The notes under the pieces: generated by a model
What the model was told of the DNA's origin: nothing
What the model saw: the letters and a program-made list of their open reading frames with translations, nothing else
Databases searched by the model: none
Assembly (NCBI RefSeq): GCF_042752395.1
Contig: NZ_JBHYXZ010000025.1
Location: forward strand, 11,538 to 75,537
Source: Actinosynnema sp042752395
GTDB lineage: Bacteria; Actinomycetota; Actinomycetes; Mycobacteriales; Pseudonocardiaceae
Length of the DNA: 64,000 nucleotides
Reading direction: 5' to 3'
Part shown: positions 1-7,373 of the stretch, piece by piece
How the letters are laid out: each line of letters begins with the position of its first letter
How positions within the stretch are numbered: position 1 is the stretch's first letter
Position numbers and translations under genes: made by a program

Positions 1-570
1 TCCCGGCACACCGACCGCGACGGGCTCGTGGAGCTGGCCGCGTTCGTGCGCGACCACCCCGGGCTGCGGGTGACCGAGCTGGCGCGGGAGAGCGGGCGGT
101 CCCGGCGCACGGTCACCACGGGGGTGAACCTGCTGGAGCGGGTCGGCGCGGTGGAGGCCGCCAAGGCCCGGTTCCGGGCGGTGGTCGAGCCGGAGCGGGC
201 GGCCGACCTGGCGGTCGCGGAGGCGGAGCGGCTGCAACGCCTGGACCGGTCGCGGATCGAGGTGCTGCGGGCGTACGCGGAGACCAGGGCGTGCCGGCGG
301 CAGCACCTGCTCGGCTACTTCGGCGAGGTGCTGGAGCGGGCGTGCGGCAACTGCGACACGTGCGCGCGGGGCGAGGCGGGCACCGGCATCTCGGCCAACC
401 CCGAGTACCCGGCGCAGTCGCGGGTGGACCACGCCGAGTTCGGCTCCGGGACGGTGGTGCAGAGCGAGGCCGACCGGATCACCGTGCTGTTCGAGGACGT
501 CGGCTACAAGACGCTGTCGCTGGAGGCCGTGCACGCGGCCGACGTGCTGGGCCGGCACCCGGACCCGTGA
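1..570 (+). CDS. recQ: ATP-dependent DNA helicase RecQ, C-terminal part (5' end outside window)
   Basis: The reading frame is open from the first base, so the gene starts upstream of the window. What remains is the region after the helicase core. It has a winged-helix-like stretch (LRVTELARESGRS), then the RecQ zinc-binding signature: Arg/Cys in RACRRQHLLGYFGE followed by CGNCDTC. This is the Cys4 zinc site of the RQC domain. The last 50 residues (around FGSGTVV and ITVLFEDVGYKTL) match the extra tail found on actinobacterial RecQ-family helicases. RecQ unwinds DNA 3'-5' during recombination and repair. The next gene is convergent. The family call is firm; helicase motifs lie outside the window. 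Confidence 0.88.
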   Translation, partial: SRHTDRDGLVELAAFVRDHPGLRVTELARESGRSRRTVTTGVNLLERVGAVEAAKARFRAVVEPERAADLAVAEAERLQRLDRSRIEVLRAYAETRACRRQHLLGYFGEVLERACGNCDTCARGEAGTGISANPEYPAQSRVDHAEFGSGTVVQSEADRITVLFEDVGYKTLSLEAVHAADVLGRHPDP

Positions 571-593
571 CCCGGTCCGCCGTCCCGCCGGGG

Positions 594-2609
594 TCAGCCC
601 ACGTCGACGCCGACCGGCATGCCGGTGAGCGGCAGCCCGGAGGCGAGCGCGAGAGCCGCCGCCGCGGGCGGGTAGGCCAGCTCGCCCAGGCCGCCGATCG
701 GGGCGTCCGACGCCACCGGCACCACGTCGATGTCCGGCACACGGTCGATGCGCGCCCACGCGTAGTCCCGGAACGACGACTGGGCGACCCGGCCGTCCCG
801 CACGGTGATCTGCGCCCCGAACACGGTGGACAGCGCGTCCACGACCCCGCCCTCGACCTGCGCCCGCACCCCGGACGGGTGCAGCACCGGCCCCACGTCC
901 ACGGCCGCCGTCACCCGGCGGACCCGGCCGTCGGCGGCGTCGGCGACCACGGCGATCACCGACCCGTACTCCTCGTGGCACGCCACCCCGCGGGTCACGC
1001 CCGGCCGTGCCCGCCCGGCCCGCGCCGCCGCCGCGTCCAGCACCCGCCGCAGGCGCGAGTCGGCGGGCAGCAGCCGGCGTCGCAGCTCCACCTGGTCGAG
1101 CCCGGCCCGGCGGCCCAGCTCGCCCAGGAAGACCTCCTCGGCGAACTGGAAGTGGCCCGAGTACACGGCGCGCCAGAACCCGGTGCGCAGCGGCGAGCCC
1201 TTCAGGGCGACGTCCACCCGGCCCGCCACCCCGTACGGGAAGTGGTCGCCGGCCGCCTTGACGACGGCGGGGTTGGCGAAGAACGGCGCGACGGACAGCG
1301 GCCACGTCGCGACGCCGTGCGCCCGCCACGTCGGCACACCCGCCGCGTCCACCACGGCGGACAGCCGGTGCACCGACATCGGCCGGTACGAGTCGTGCCG
1401 CATGTCGTCGTCCCGGGTCCACAGCACGCTCACCGGCGCGCCCACCGCCCGTGAGCAGGCGACCGCCTCCAGCACCGGGTCGGGTTCGATGCGGCGGCCG
1501 AACGCGCCGCCGGCCAGCGTCGCCTCGACCCGCACCGCCGCCTGGTCCAGCCCGAACTGCCGGGCCAGCGTCGCGCGCAGCGTGCCGGGGTCCTGGGTGG
1601 GCGTCCACACGGTGACGCCCGTGCCGGTCACGTGCGCGGTGGAGTTCATCGGCTCCATGGGCGCGTGCGCCAGCAGCGGCAGCCGGTACGTGGCCTCGAA
1701 CGCCACCGGTCCGGGCGCCCCGGGCACGGCGGGCAGCGCGGCCTCCAGCTCCGCGAGCCACTGCCGGCTGTCCGCGGTGGGCGTGCCGCCGCGCCACGTC
1801 ACCCGCAACGCCTCCCGGCCGCGCAACGCCTCCGGCGTGGACCGGGCGATCACCGCCACCCCGCCCTGACCGGCCGTGGCCGGGTCGAGCGGTGTCACCG
1901 CGACCACACCGGGCACCGCGCGCGCCGCGGCGTCGTCCACCCCGTCGACCAGCGCGCCGATCCACGGCGGCCGGAGCACGACGGCGACCAGCGCGCCCGG
2001 CGGGCGGGTGTCGATGCCGTACCGGGCCCGGCCGGTGACGATCGCCCGGGCGTCCACCCGGCCCGCGCGCGTGCGGCCCAGCAGCCGCCACCGCTCCGGC
2101 GGGGTCAGCGTCACCGGCACGGTCGCCGGGTCCAGCGCCGCCGCGTCCCGCACCAGGCTCGCGTACCGCAGCACCCGGTGGCCGTGGCGGACCGCGCCGT
2201 CCCGCGCCGCGCACTCCTCGACCGGCACGCCCCACCGGCGCGCGGCGGCCGCGACGAGCAGGCAGCGGGCGGTGGCGGCGGCCCGGCGCAGCGGCTCGTG
2301 CAGCTGCCGCGCGGAGAACGAGTTGCCCACGCCCTGCGGCCCGAACCGGGCCGGGTCGCCGTGCGCCTGCTCCAGCCGCACGTCGTCCACCTCGACCATC
2401 AGCTCCTCGGCGACCAGCAGCGCCACCACGGTGCGCACGCCCTGCCCGGAGTCCGGTTTGGGCGCGGTCGCGGTGATCCGGCCGCGGTCGTCCAGCCGCA
2501 CGAACGCGGAGGGCGCGAACCCGTCCGCCGCCTCCGCCGCGCCCGGCCGGGACAGCGGCACGGACACGACGAGCACGCCGCCGAGGAACGTCCGCCGACT
2601 GATCGTCAC
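594..2609 (-). CDS. Xanthine dehydrogenase-family molybdopterin-binding subunit (IorB-like), Tat-exported
   Basis: A protein of 671 residues, the large molybdenum-cofactor subunit of a two-subunit hydroxylase of the isoquinoline 1-oxidoreductase type. The GTG start at 2609 is chosen because it overlaps the stop of the upstream [2Fe-2S] gene in a GTGA junction. It also places a twin-arginine signal at the N-terminus (SRRTFLGG then a hydrophobic stretch). Family-like blocks include TAPKPDSGQGVRT, AHAPMEPMNSTAHV and GGAFGRR, which line the molybdopterin pocket in relatives. There is no FAD subunit next door, as expected for IorAB-type enzymes, which pass electrons to other acceptors. The substrate (an aldehyde or N-heterocycle) cannot be told from sequence. 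Confidence 0.88.
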   Translation of the reverse strand: MTISRRTFLGGVLVVSVPLSRPGAAEAADGFAPSAFVRLDDRGRITATAPKPDSGQGVRTVVALLVAEELMVEVDDVRLEQAHGDPARFGPQGVGNSFSARQLHEPLRRAAATARCLLVAAAARRWGVPVEECAARDGAVRHGHRVLRYASLVRDAAALDPATVPVTLTPPERWRLLGRTRAGRVDARAIVTGRARYGIDTRPPGALVAVVLRPPWIGALVDGVDDAAARAVPGVVAVTPLDPATAGQGGVAVIARSTPEALRGREALRVTWRGGTPTADSRQWLAELEAALPAVPGAPGPVAFEATYRLPLLAHAPMEPMNSTAHVTGTGVTVWTPTQDPGTLRATLARQFGLDQAAVRVEATLAGGAFGRRIEPDPVLEAVACSRAVGAPVSVLWTRDDDMRHDSYRPMSVHRLSAVVDAAGVPTWRAHGVATWPLSVAPFFANPAVVKAAGDHFPYGVAGRVDVALKGSPLRTGFWRAVYSGHFQFAEEVFLGELGRRAGLDQVELRRRLLPADSRLRRVLDAAAARAGRARPGVTRGVACHEEYGSVIAVVADAADGRVRRVTAAVDVGPVLHPSGVRAQVEGGVVDALSTVFGAQITVRDGRVAQSSFRDYAWARIDRVPDIDVVPVASDAPIGGLGELAYPPAAAALALASGLPLTGMPVGVDVG

Positions 2610-3076
2610 CGCTCGCCCCGCTTCCACCGCGCGGCCAACCGGACGGCCGCCCGGATCCGCGTGTACGTGCCGCAGCGGCACACGTTGTCGCGCAGCGCGG
2701 CGTCGATCTCGTCGTCGTCCGGGTCGGGGTTGGCGGCCAGCAGCGCGACCGTCGACATGATCTGGCCGGGCTGGCAGTAGCCGCACTGCGCGACGTCCAG
2801 CTCCAGCCACGCCCGCTGCACGGGGTGGTCGCCGTCCTCGGACAGGCCCTCGACGGTGGTGATCCGCTTGCCCTGCGCCTCGGCCACGGGCGTGACGCAC
2901 GGCCGCGCCGCCGCGCCGTCCACCAGGGACGTGCACGCGCCGCACGCGCCCACGCCGCAGCCGTACTTGGGGCCGAGCAGGCCGAGCTGCTCCCGCAACG
3001 CCCACAGCAGCGGCGTCTCGCCGGGCACGTCCACCTCGCGCCGCTCGCCGTTGACGTGCAACCGATACCGCCCCAT
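2606..3076 (-). CDS. (2Fe-2S)-binding subunit of molybdenum hydroxylase (IorA-like)
   Basis: A protein of 156 residues with the two iron-sulfur motifs of the family. The N-terminal plant-ferredoxin cluster is CGVGACGAC plus a downstream Cys. The C-terminal helical cluster is CGYCQPGQ followed by CRCG. It carries electrons from the molybdenum subunit encoded immediately downstream, whose GTG start overlaps this gene's TGA by 4 bp, so the two are translationally coupled. The ATG at 3076 fits the usual N-terminus (YRLHVNGERREVDV). The chain has no export signal of its own and would be carried out by the Tat signal of its partner, as known for related enzymes. Confidence 0.9.
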   Translation of the reverse strand: MGRYRLHVNGERREVDVPGETPLLWALREQLGLLGPKYGCGVGACGACTSLVDGAAARPCVTPVAEAQGKRITTVEGLSEDGDHPVQRAWLELDVAQCGYCQPGQIMSTVALLAANPDPDDDEIDAALRDNVCRCGTYTRIRAAVRLAARWKRGER

Positions 3077-3135
3077 CGCGGCCCCCTTCGCGTTCGGCCG
3101 CGTCCCATCGTGGTGGGGTGTCGATCGGTGTGCAA

Positions 3136-3282
3136 TCAATCGTTCAGTCGTGCGCCGTCGACGCCGGTACGGCCGACAGGCGGTTGCGGTCCCGGCGCGC
3201 CGCAGGACTCCCGCACGGTCAGGCTCGGCCACAGGGCGACGCGGTGCACCGGGCGGTCCAGCGGGTCGGGGGGGGGGGGGGG
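3136..3282 (-). pseudogene. C-terminal fragment of a LacI-family regulator, cut at an assembly join
   Basis: Read on the minus strand from the poly-G run, about 44 codons run to a TGA at 3136-3138. They include VHRVALWPSLTVRESC, which resembles the conserved C-terminal strand (LVVRESC-type) of LacI-family sugar regulators. The rest of the gene is missing because the sequence changes abruptly at the 15-G run. It is probably an intact gene in the organism, truncated here by a false join. The molybdenum hydroxylase genes lie directly downstream on the same strand. Identification rests on a short tail, so confidence is moderate. Confidence 0.5.
3268..3282. other. 15-G homopolymer, probable contig join
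   Basis: Fifteen consecutive G residues separate the tail of a minus-strand LacI gene from the middle of a plus-strand ESX gene. Neither gene is complete at this point, which suggests two contigs joined artificially rather than a natural junction. Confidence 0.7.
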
Positions 3283-4531
3283 CGGCCCCGGCTGGGCCGT
3301 CGACTACGTGGCGTTCCTGCGCGAGCCGATCGACCGGCTCCAGGGTGACCCGCAGAACGTGCAGGCGGCCGTGGACGCGATCCGTTCCGCCGCCGAGGGC
3401 CTGCGCGAGCTGGCGCGGGTCCAGCGGGAGACGCTCGCCCGGCCGCAGGGGTGGACCGGCAAGGCGCAGGAGGCGTACCAGGTCAGCATGGACGCGCTCG
3501 GCGACGAACTGGGTTCGCTGGCCGACGCGGTGGCGACGAAGGGCGTGGTGGTCGAGCACACCGGCGCGATGGTGCGCGCGCTGCGCGAGGCCGTGCTCTA
3601 CACCGTCGGTCAGTTCTCCGACTCGCTGGTGCCGGGCGCGATCACCGCGTACGTCTTCGCCCCGGCCACGTTCGGCGCGTCGATCGCGATCTTCCTGGGC
3701 TCGGTGGTGGACAGCGCGTCCCAGCTCGGCGCGAGCGTCGCGGCGAAGATGGACGACCTGAACGCGGCGCTGACCCGCCAGGTCGACCGGGTGAAGCAGC
3801 TCGACGACCTGTCCGACGAGATCGGTCAGCGCTGGGAGCGGTTCGAGGCCGTCGCCGGTGGCGGGGAGGCGACCGCGACGCGGGCGATGGCCGTGCAGCG
3901 GCCGACCGAGGCCCTGCGGCCGATGGAGGCACGGCGGGCTTTGGTCGCCGACGAGCCGGTGCGGCAGCCGGGGATGCGGGCGGATGAAGCCGTGGCGCTG
4001 CGTCCGACGGCGGTGCGGCAGGCGGATGAGGCGGTGGCGCTGCGTCCGATGGCGGTGCGGCAGGCGGACGAGGCGGTGGCCCTCCGGCCGATGGAGAGCG
4101 GGCGTCTGGTGGCGGCCGACGAAGCGGTGGCCCACCGGCCGATGGCGGTGCGGCAGGCGGACGAAGCCGTGGCGCTGCGTCCGATGGAGGTCGGCCGGGC
4201 AGTGGTCGCCGACGAGGCGCAACCCCTGCGCCCGATGACGGCGGGTGAGCCGCTCCAGCCGCGCCACGCCGTGCGCGAGTCGGTGGTGCAGGCGCACCAC
4301 GTCGAGGCCGAGCCGCTGCTCCAGGCGACGCGCACCGTCCAGGCGGAGCCGTTCCTGCAGGCCACGCGCGTGCCGGCGGAGCCGCTGCCGCACGCGACCG
4401 CCGACCACCCGGTCCAGCCGATGACGCGGCCCGCCGAGCCCGTCACCTACTACCGCTCCGCCGAACCGGTGGAGGCGGCCGACCGAACCGTTCAGCGGAT
4501 GGCGGCCCACAGGGTCGAGGAGACCGAGTAG
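3283..4531 (+). CDS. Type VII (ESX)-associated WXG100-like protein with tandem-repeat tail, 5'-truncated
   Basis: The coding frame is in phase right after the poly-G run (GWAVDYVAFLREP) and runs 1.25 kb to a TAG. Relatives in this family have roughly 80-100 more N-terminal residues, so the start is lost at the join. The helical region has a W-x-G motif (GWTGKAQEAY), the signature of WXG100-type type VII substrates, followed by a hydrophobic hairpin (about 3610-3740). From about 3890 the protein becomes a degenerate tandem repeat built on RQADEAVALRPM, with at least five copies, and then a Pro/Glu-rich tail. It sits 66 bp upstream of a second ESX-like gene and is probably co-transcribed with it. 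Secretion is inferred. Confidence 0.7.
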
Positions 4532-4597
4532 GCGCACGGCGGCCCCGACCGCCCGGCCGACACCCCCTTCCCCCTGCGTTCCGCGGAGGCAACCCCC

Positions 4598-6574
4598 ATG
4601 GTCACCAACCCGACACCCACCACGCTCGGCACACCCCCGCCGGGTGCCGGCTCCGGCTTCACGATGGACCCGGCCGCGATGGACACCCTCCAGCAGCAGG
4701 CCGACGAACTGCGCGCCGGCTACCAGGAGGTGTCGTCGAAGCTGTCCGGGCTGACGCTGGCCGGCACCGCGTTCGGCAGCGCCGGCACGTTCGCCGCCGA
4801 GGCGTTCAACGCCTCCGCCCGCAGGTCGGTCGAGGTCGTCACCAAGGCCGCCTCCACGCTGGGGCTCGTCGGCGAGGGCGTGAAGGCGACCGCGCAGACC
4901 CACCTGGAGGCCGACCGGGCGAACGGCGAGCAGTTCACCGGCCTCAACCCGACCGAGACCTCCGGCACCCTCCCGGGCGCGTCCGGCGGCGACGGCGGCA
5001 GCGGTGACGGCAGTAGCGGCGGCGGTGGTGGTGGCGGTGGCGGCGGTGGCGCACCGACGTCCCAGAGCGGCCCGCAGCCGACCCCGAACCCCGGTGCCAC
5101 CGGTCAGACCGGGGGAGCGCCGACGACCGACGTGCCCACCCCGGACACCTCGGTCAACCAGGCCGGCGGGCCCTCGGGCCAAACACCCCCGACCTCCGGC
5201 CCTTCGGCAGGACCCACCTCCACCGACGCTGCCCTCGAATCCGGAGCCGCCGAAACCTCGGCCGCCCACACCACGGCCGACCGGACCGCCGCCGCCCACA
5301 CCGCAGCCACCCCAACCGCGGACCAGACCGTCGCCGCCCAGACCGCCACGCCGCCACCCACACCAGCGCCGGTCCCGGAGTTCCCGGAGATCCCCGACCC
5401 GCCGCCGGTCCCGAGCGGTTCCGCAGGCTCGGCCGGGACGTCCCTCGGGACCCTCGACCCGACCCTCACGCAGAGCGGTTCGACGGGCGGCAGTTCGGCG
5501 GGCAGCGGCTCGGCGGGCGGTTCGACGGGTGGCGGTTCGGCGGGTGGTTCGGCGGGCGGCGCGTCGGCTCCGTCTCCCGCGCCGATCCCCGACTTCCCCG
5601 AGATCCCGGACCCGCCGCCGGTGCCGAGCGGTTCCGCGGGCGGTGCGGTGACGCCGCCGGCGACGCCGCCGATCCCGGAGGTGCCGAAGGACCTCTTCAA
5701 GCAGCCGCCGGTGCCGGACCTCGGTGCCAGTGCAGGTGCCGGTTCGAGTGGCGGTTCGAGTGGCGGTGCCGGTGGTTCGACGCCGGCTCCCGCGCCGGTG
5801 CCTGAGTTCCCGGAGATCCCGGACCCGCCGCCGGTCCCGAGCGGTTCCGCGGGCGGTGGTTCGACGACGCCCGCCGGTGGGCTGACGCCGGAGACGGTGC
5901 TCCCCGGCGACCGGTCGGACGGCGACAAGGGCGGCCGGGGCGACCGTGAGCACGAAGGCCGTGAGCGCGAAGGCCGTGAGCACCACCGGGACCTTGAGCA
6001 CGAAGGCCGCGAGCACGAAGGCGGCGCGGGCGGTGGTGGGAACGGCGAGACCGGGGAGGCCGGGGAGACCGGGCGCGAGCGGCACGGGTTCCCGGTCACT
6101 ACGGTGGACGACCGGCCCCACCTCGACCTGCGCGACCTCCCTGCGGAGGAGGGGGAGCGCTGGTTGGAGAACATCCGGGACATCCTCGCCACCAAGGGCG
6201 AAGGGTCGTTCTTCTGGGCCGGCGACACCATCGACGTCGACGGCCAACGGCACTCCCTCATGGACCTCGCCGAGTTCATGACCAACCTGGACGGCCGCGA
6301 CCGAGCCGACACAATTGCCGGCACCGACACGACCACCGGCACCGGCACCGAAGCCGACCGGCCCACCCCCGAGGTCTCGGACACCGTCACGGCCAGCCCG
6401 GCGCGCAGCGCGAGTGGCGACGTGTACGTCCTCGTCGGGCCCAACCACGCCGAGGGCGACCCCGTCGAGCTGGCGGACTTCCCGACGCTCCAGGCCAACC
6501 CGAGGGTCGAGCGGGTGTTCGCGATCGACGCCGTCACGGGCCGGGAGACCCAGATTCACCCGAAGGTGTCCTGA
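4598..6574 (+). CDS. ESX-type secreted/associated protein with Pro-Gly-Ser repeat region
   Basis: A protein of 658 residues. Residues 1-110 form a WXG100/DUF2580-like helical domain (MDPAAMDTLQQQADELRAGY), typical of actinobacterial type VII targets. Residues about 125-490 are low complexity: a Gly run, then three copies of a block around PEFPEIPDPPPVPSGSAG separated by Ser/Gly stretches, then an acidic-basic HEGREREGRE segment. The C-terminal 170 residues are a compact soluble region (LDLRDLPAEEGERWL, FFWAGDTIDVDGQ, VYVLVGPNHAEGDPVELADF) that I do not recognise. The ATG at 4598 has GGAGG about 8 bp upstream. It follows another ESX-like gene and is followed by a strong hairpin, so the two form a short operon. 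Confidence 0.75.
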   Translation: MVTNPTPTTLGTPPPGAGSGFTMDPAAMDTLQQQADELRAGYQEVSSKLSGLTLAGTAFGSAGTFAAEAFNASARRSVEVVTKAASTLGLVGEGVKATAQTHLEADRANGEQFTGLNPTETSGTLPGASGGDGGSGDGSSGGGGGGGGGGGAPTSQSGPQPTPNPGATGQTGGAPTTDVPTPDTSVNQAGGPSGQTPPTSGPSAGPTSTDAALESGAAETSAAHTTADRTAAAHTAATPTADQTVAAQTATPPPTPAPVPEFPEIPDPPPVPSGSAGSAGTSLGTLDPTLTQSGSTGGSSAGSGSAGGSTGGGSAGGSAGGASAPSPAPIPDFPEIPDPPPVPSGSAGGAVTPPATPPIPEVPKDLFKQPPVPDLGASAGAGSSGGSSGGAGGSTPAPAPVPEFPEIPDPPPVPSGSAGGGSTTPAGGLTPETVLPGDRSDGDKGGRGDREHEGREREGREHHRDLEHEGREHEGGAGGGGNGETGEAGETGRERHGFPVTTVDDRPHLDLRDLPAEEGERWLENIRDILATKGEGSFFWAGDTIDVDGQRHSLMDLAEFMTNLDGRDRADTIAGTDTTTGTGTEADRPTPEVSDTVTASPARSASGDVYVLVGPNHAEGDPVELADFPTLQANPRVERVFAIDAVTGRETQIHPKVS

Positions 6575-6604
6575 CCCCGACCACCTCGGCGAACGCGCCG
6601 TCCA

Positions 6605-6631
6605 CCGGGGCCGCCACACGGGCGGCCCCGG
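6605..6631 (+). terminator. Hairpin terminator after the ESX gene pair
   Basis: A perfect 11-bp GC stem (CCGGGGCCGCC pairing with GGCGGCCCCGG) with a 5-nt loop lies 31 bp after the stop codon. There is no U-tract, which is usual for actinobacterial terminators. Confidence 0.7.
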
Positions 6632-6675
6632 ACACCGGCACACCCCTCCACCGCACGTGTGCTAGCGTCCGTCGC

Positions 6676-6692
6676 ATACCCCCTCAGGGTAT
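6676..6692. promoter_or_regulatory. CsoR-type copper operator
   Basis: ATACCC-CCTCA-GGGTAT is an inverted repeat 22 bp before the copper chaperone start. It matches the known CsoR operator form (TACCC...GGGTA). CsoR is a copper-sensing repressor, so this suggests copper induction of copZ. The csoR gene is not in the window. Confidence 0.7.
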
Positions 6693-6713
6693 TCACCGAG
6701 AGGATGTGCGCGA

Positions 6714-6959
6714 ATGTGCAACAGCTGTGAGACGCCCGTGGGAACCGCGCCGGCCGGAGGGCTGGACTTCGTCGTCCAGGGCATGACGTGCGGTGGCTGC
6801 GCGTCCAAGGTCACCAGCGCCGTCCGGGGGGTGTCGGGGGTGGCCGACGTCGCGGTGGACCTCGACGGCGGCCGGTTGAGCGTCACCGGCGACGCCGACG
6901 AAGCGGCGATCACGGCGGCGGTCGAAGGGGTCGGTTACTCCGTCGTCCGCGCGGGCTGA
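6714..6959 (+). CDS. copZ: Copper chaperone / heavy-metal-associated domain protein
   Basis: A small protein of 81 residues. After a Cys-containing leader (MCNSCE) it is a single HMA fold with the metal site MTCGGC at residues 23-28 and the typical ending VEGVGYSVV. It would bind Cu(I) in the cytoplasm and hand it to a P-type ATPase or a sensor. The ATG at 6714 has GAGAGG upstream. The CsoR-like operator just before it supports copper control. No copper ATPase is adjacent, so the chaperone stands alone here. The extra N-terminal C-x-x-C (MCNSC) could be a second metal site. Confidence 0.9.
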   Translation: MCNSCETPVGTAPAGGLDFVVQGMTCGGCASKVTSAVRGVSGVADVAVDLDGGRLSVTGDADEAAITAAVEGVGYSVVRAG

Positions 6960-7033
6960 CCCGGTCGGCGGCGGCCCACCGCGCGCCGCGGCGGAGGTAG
7001 GCTCGTGGTCGGCACCACGAACGGAGCAGGGCG

Positions 7034-7312
7034 ATGAACCCGGACCAGGAACCTGTGCTCGACGCCGAGATCGTCGAGGTCGAGTCGGCCGCGCCGGTCG
7101 TACCGCCCGGTGACTACACCGAGGACGGCGTGCCGACCTTCGAGCACGTGCGCGACCGCATCGAGAGCCGCATCGGCACGAGCGCCGGCGCGGAGGAACT
7201 CGCCACCGCCACCCCGGAGGCCAAGGCGGTCGAGGACCGGTTCGAGGCGCGGCGGCAAGCCGGCCTCGACAGGTTGGAGGAGATCCGCCGCTCGTTGCGC
7301 GGCGACGCCTGA
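7034..7312 (+). CDS. Small acidic conserved protein of unknown function
   Basis: A protein of 92 residues starting at ATG 7034 behind GGAGCAGGG. The first third is acidic and probably unstructured. The rest is predicted helical, with a heptad-like run (EDRFEARRQAGLDRLEEIRRSL). It has no signal peptide or membrane segment. It lies downstream of copZ but is separated by about 75 bp with its own promoter-like sequence, so a shared role is not implied. I do not recognise the family. Confidence 0.7.
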   Translation: MNPDQEPVLDAEIVEVESAAPVVPPGDYTEDGVPTFEHVRDRIESRIGTSAGAEELATATPEAKAVEDRFEARRQAGLDRLEEIRRSLRGDA

Positions 7313-7329
7313 GCGGCACCCCGCCACGC

Positions 7330-7366
7330 ACCCGCGTGCGCCCGAGTCGGTCGGGCGCACGCGGGT
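7330..7366. terminator. Bidirectional terminator between convergent genes
   Basis: A perfect 16-bp stem (ACCCGCGTGCGCCCGA and its complement) with a 5-nt loop sits between the small acidic protein gene and the convergent rhamnogalacturonan lyase gene. It can serve both strands. Confidence 0.8.
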
Positions 7367-7373
7367 GGTGCGG

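Noticed and set aside
594..3005. Very long minus-strand frame (803 codons) starting upstream of the molybdenum subunit
   Set aside because: Its first 130 codons are the iron-sulfur gene read in the wrong frame; the true start is the GTG at 2609 with a Tat signal.
2606..6643. 1345-codon minus-strand frame across the ESX genes
   Set aside because: Only the last 156 codons are real (the iron-sulfur subunit). The rest is the complement of the repetitive ESX genes plus the poly-G join.
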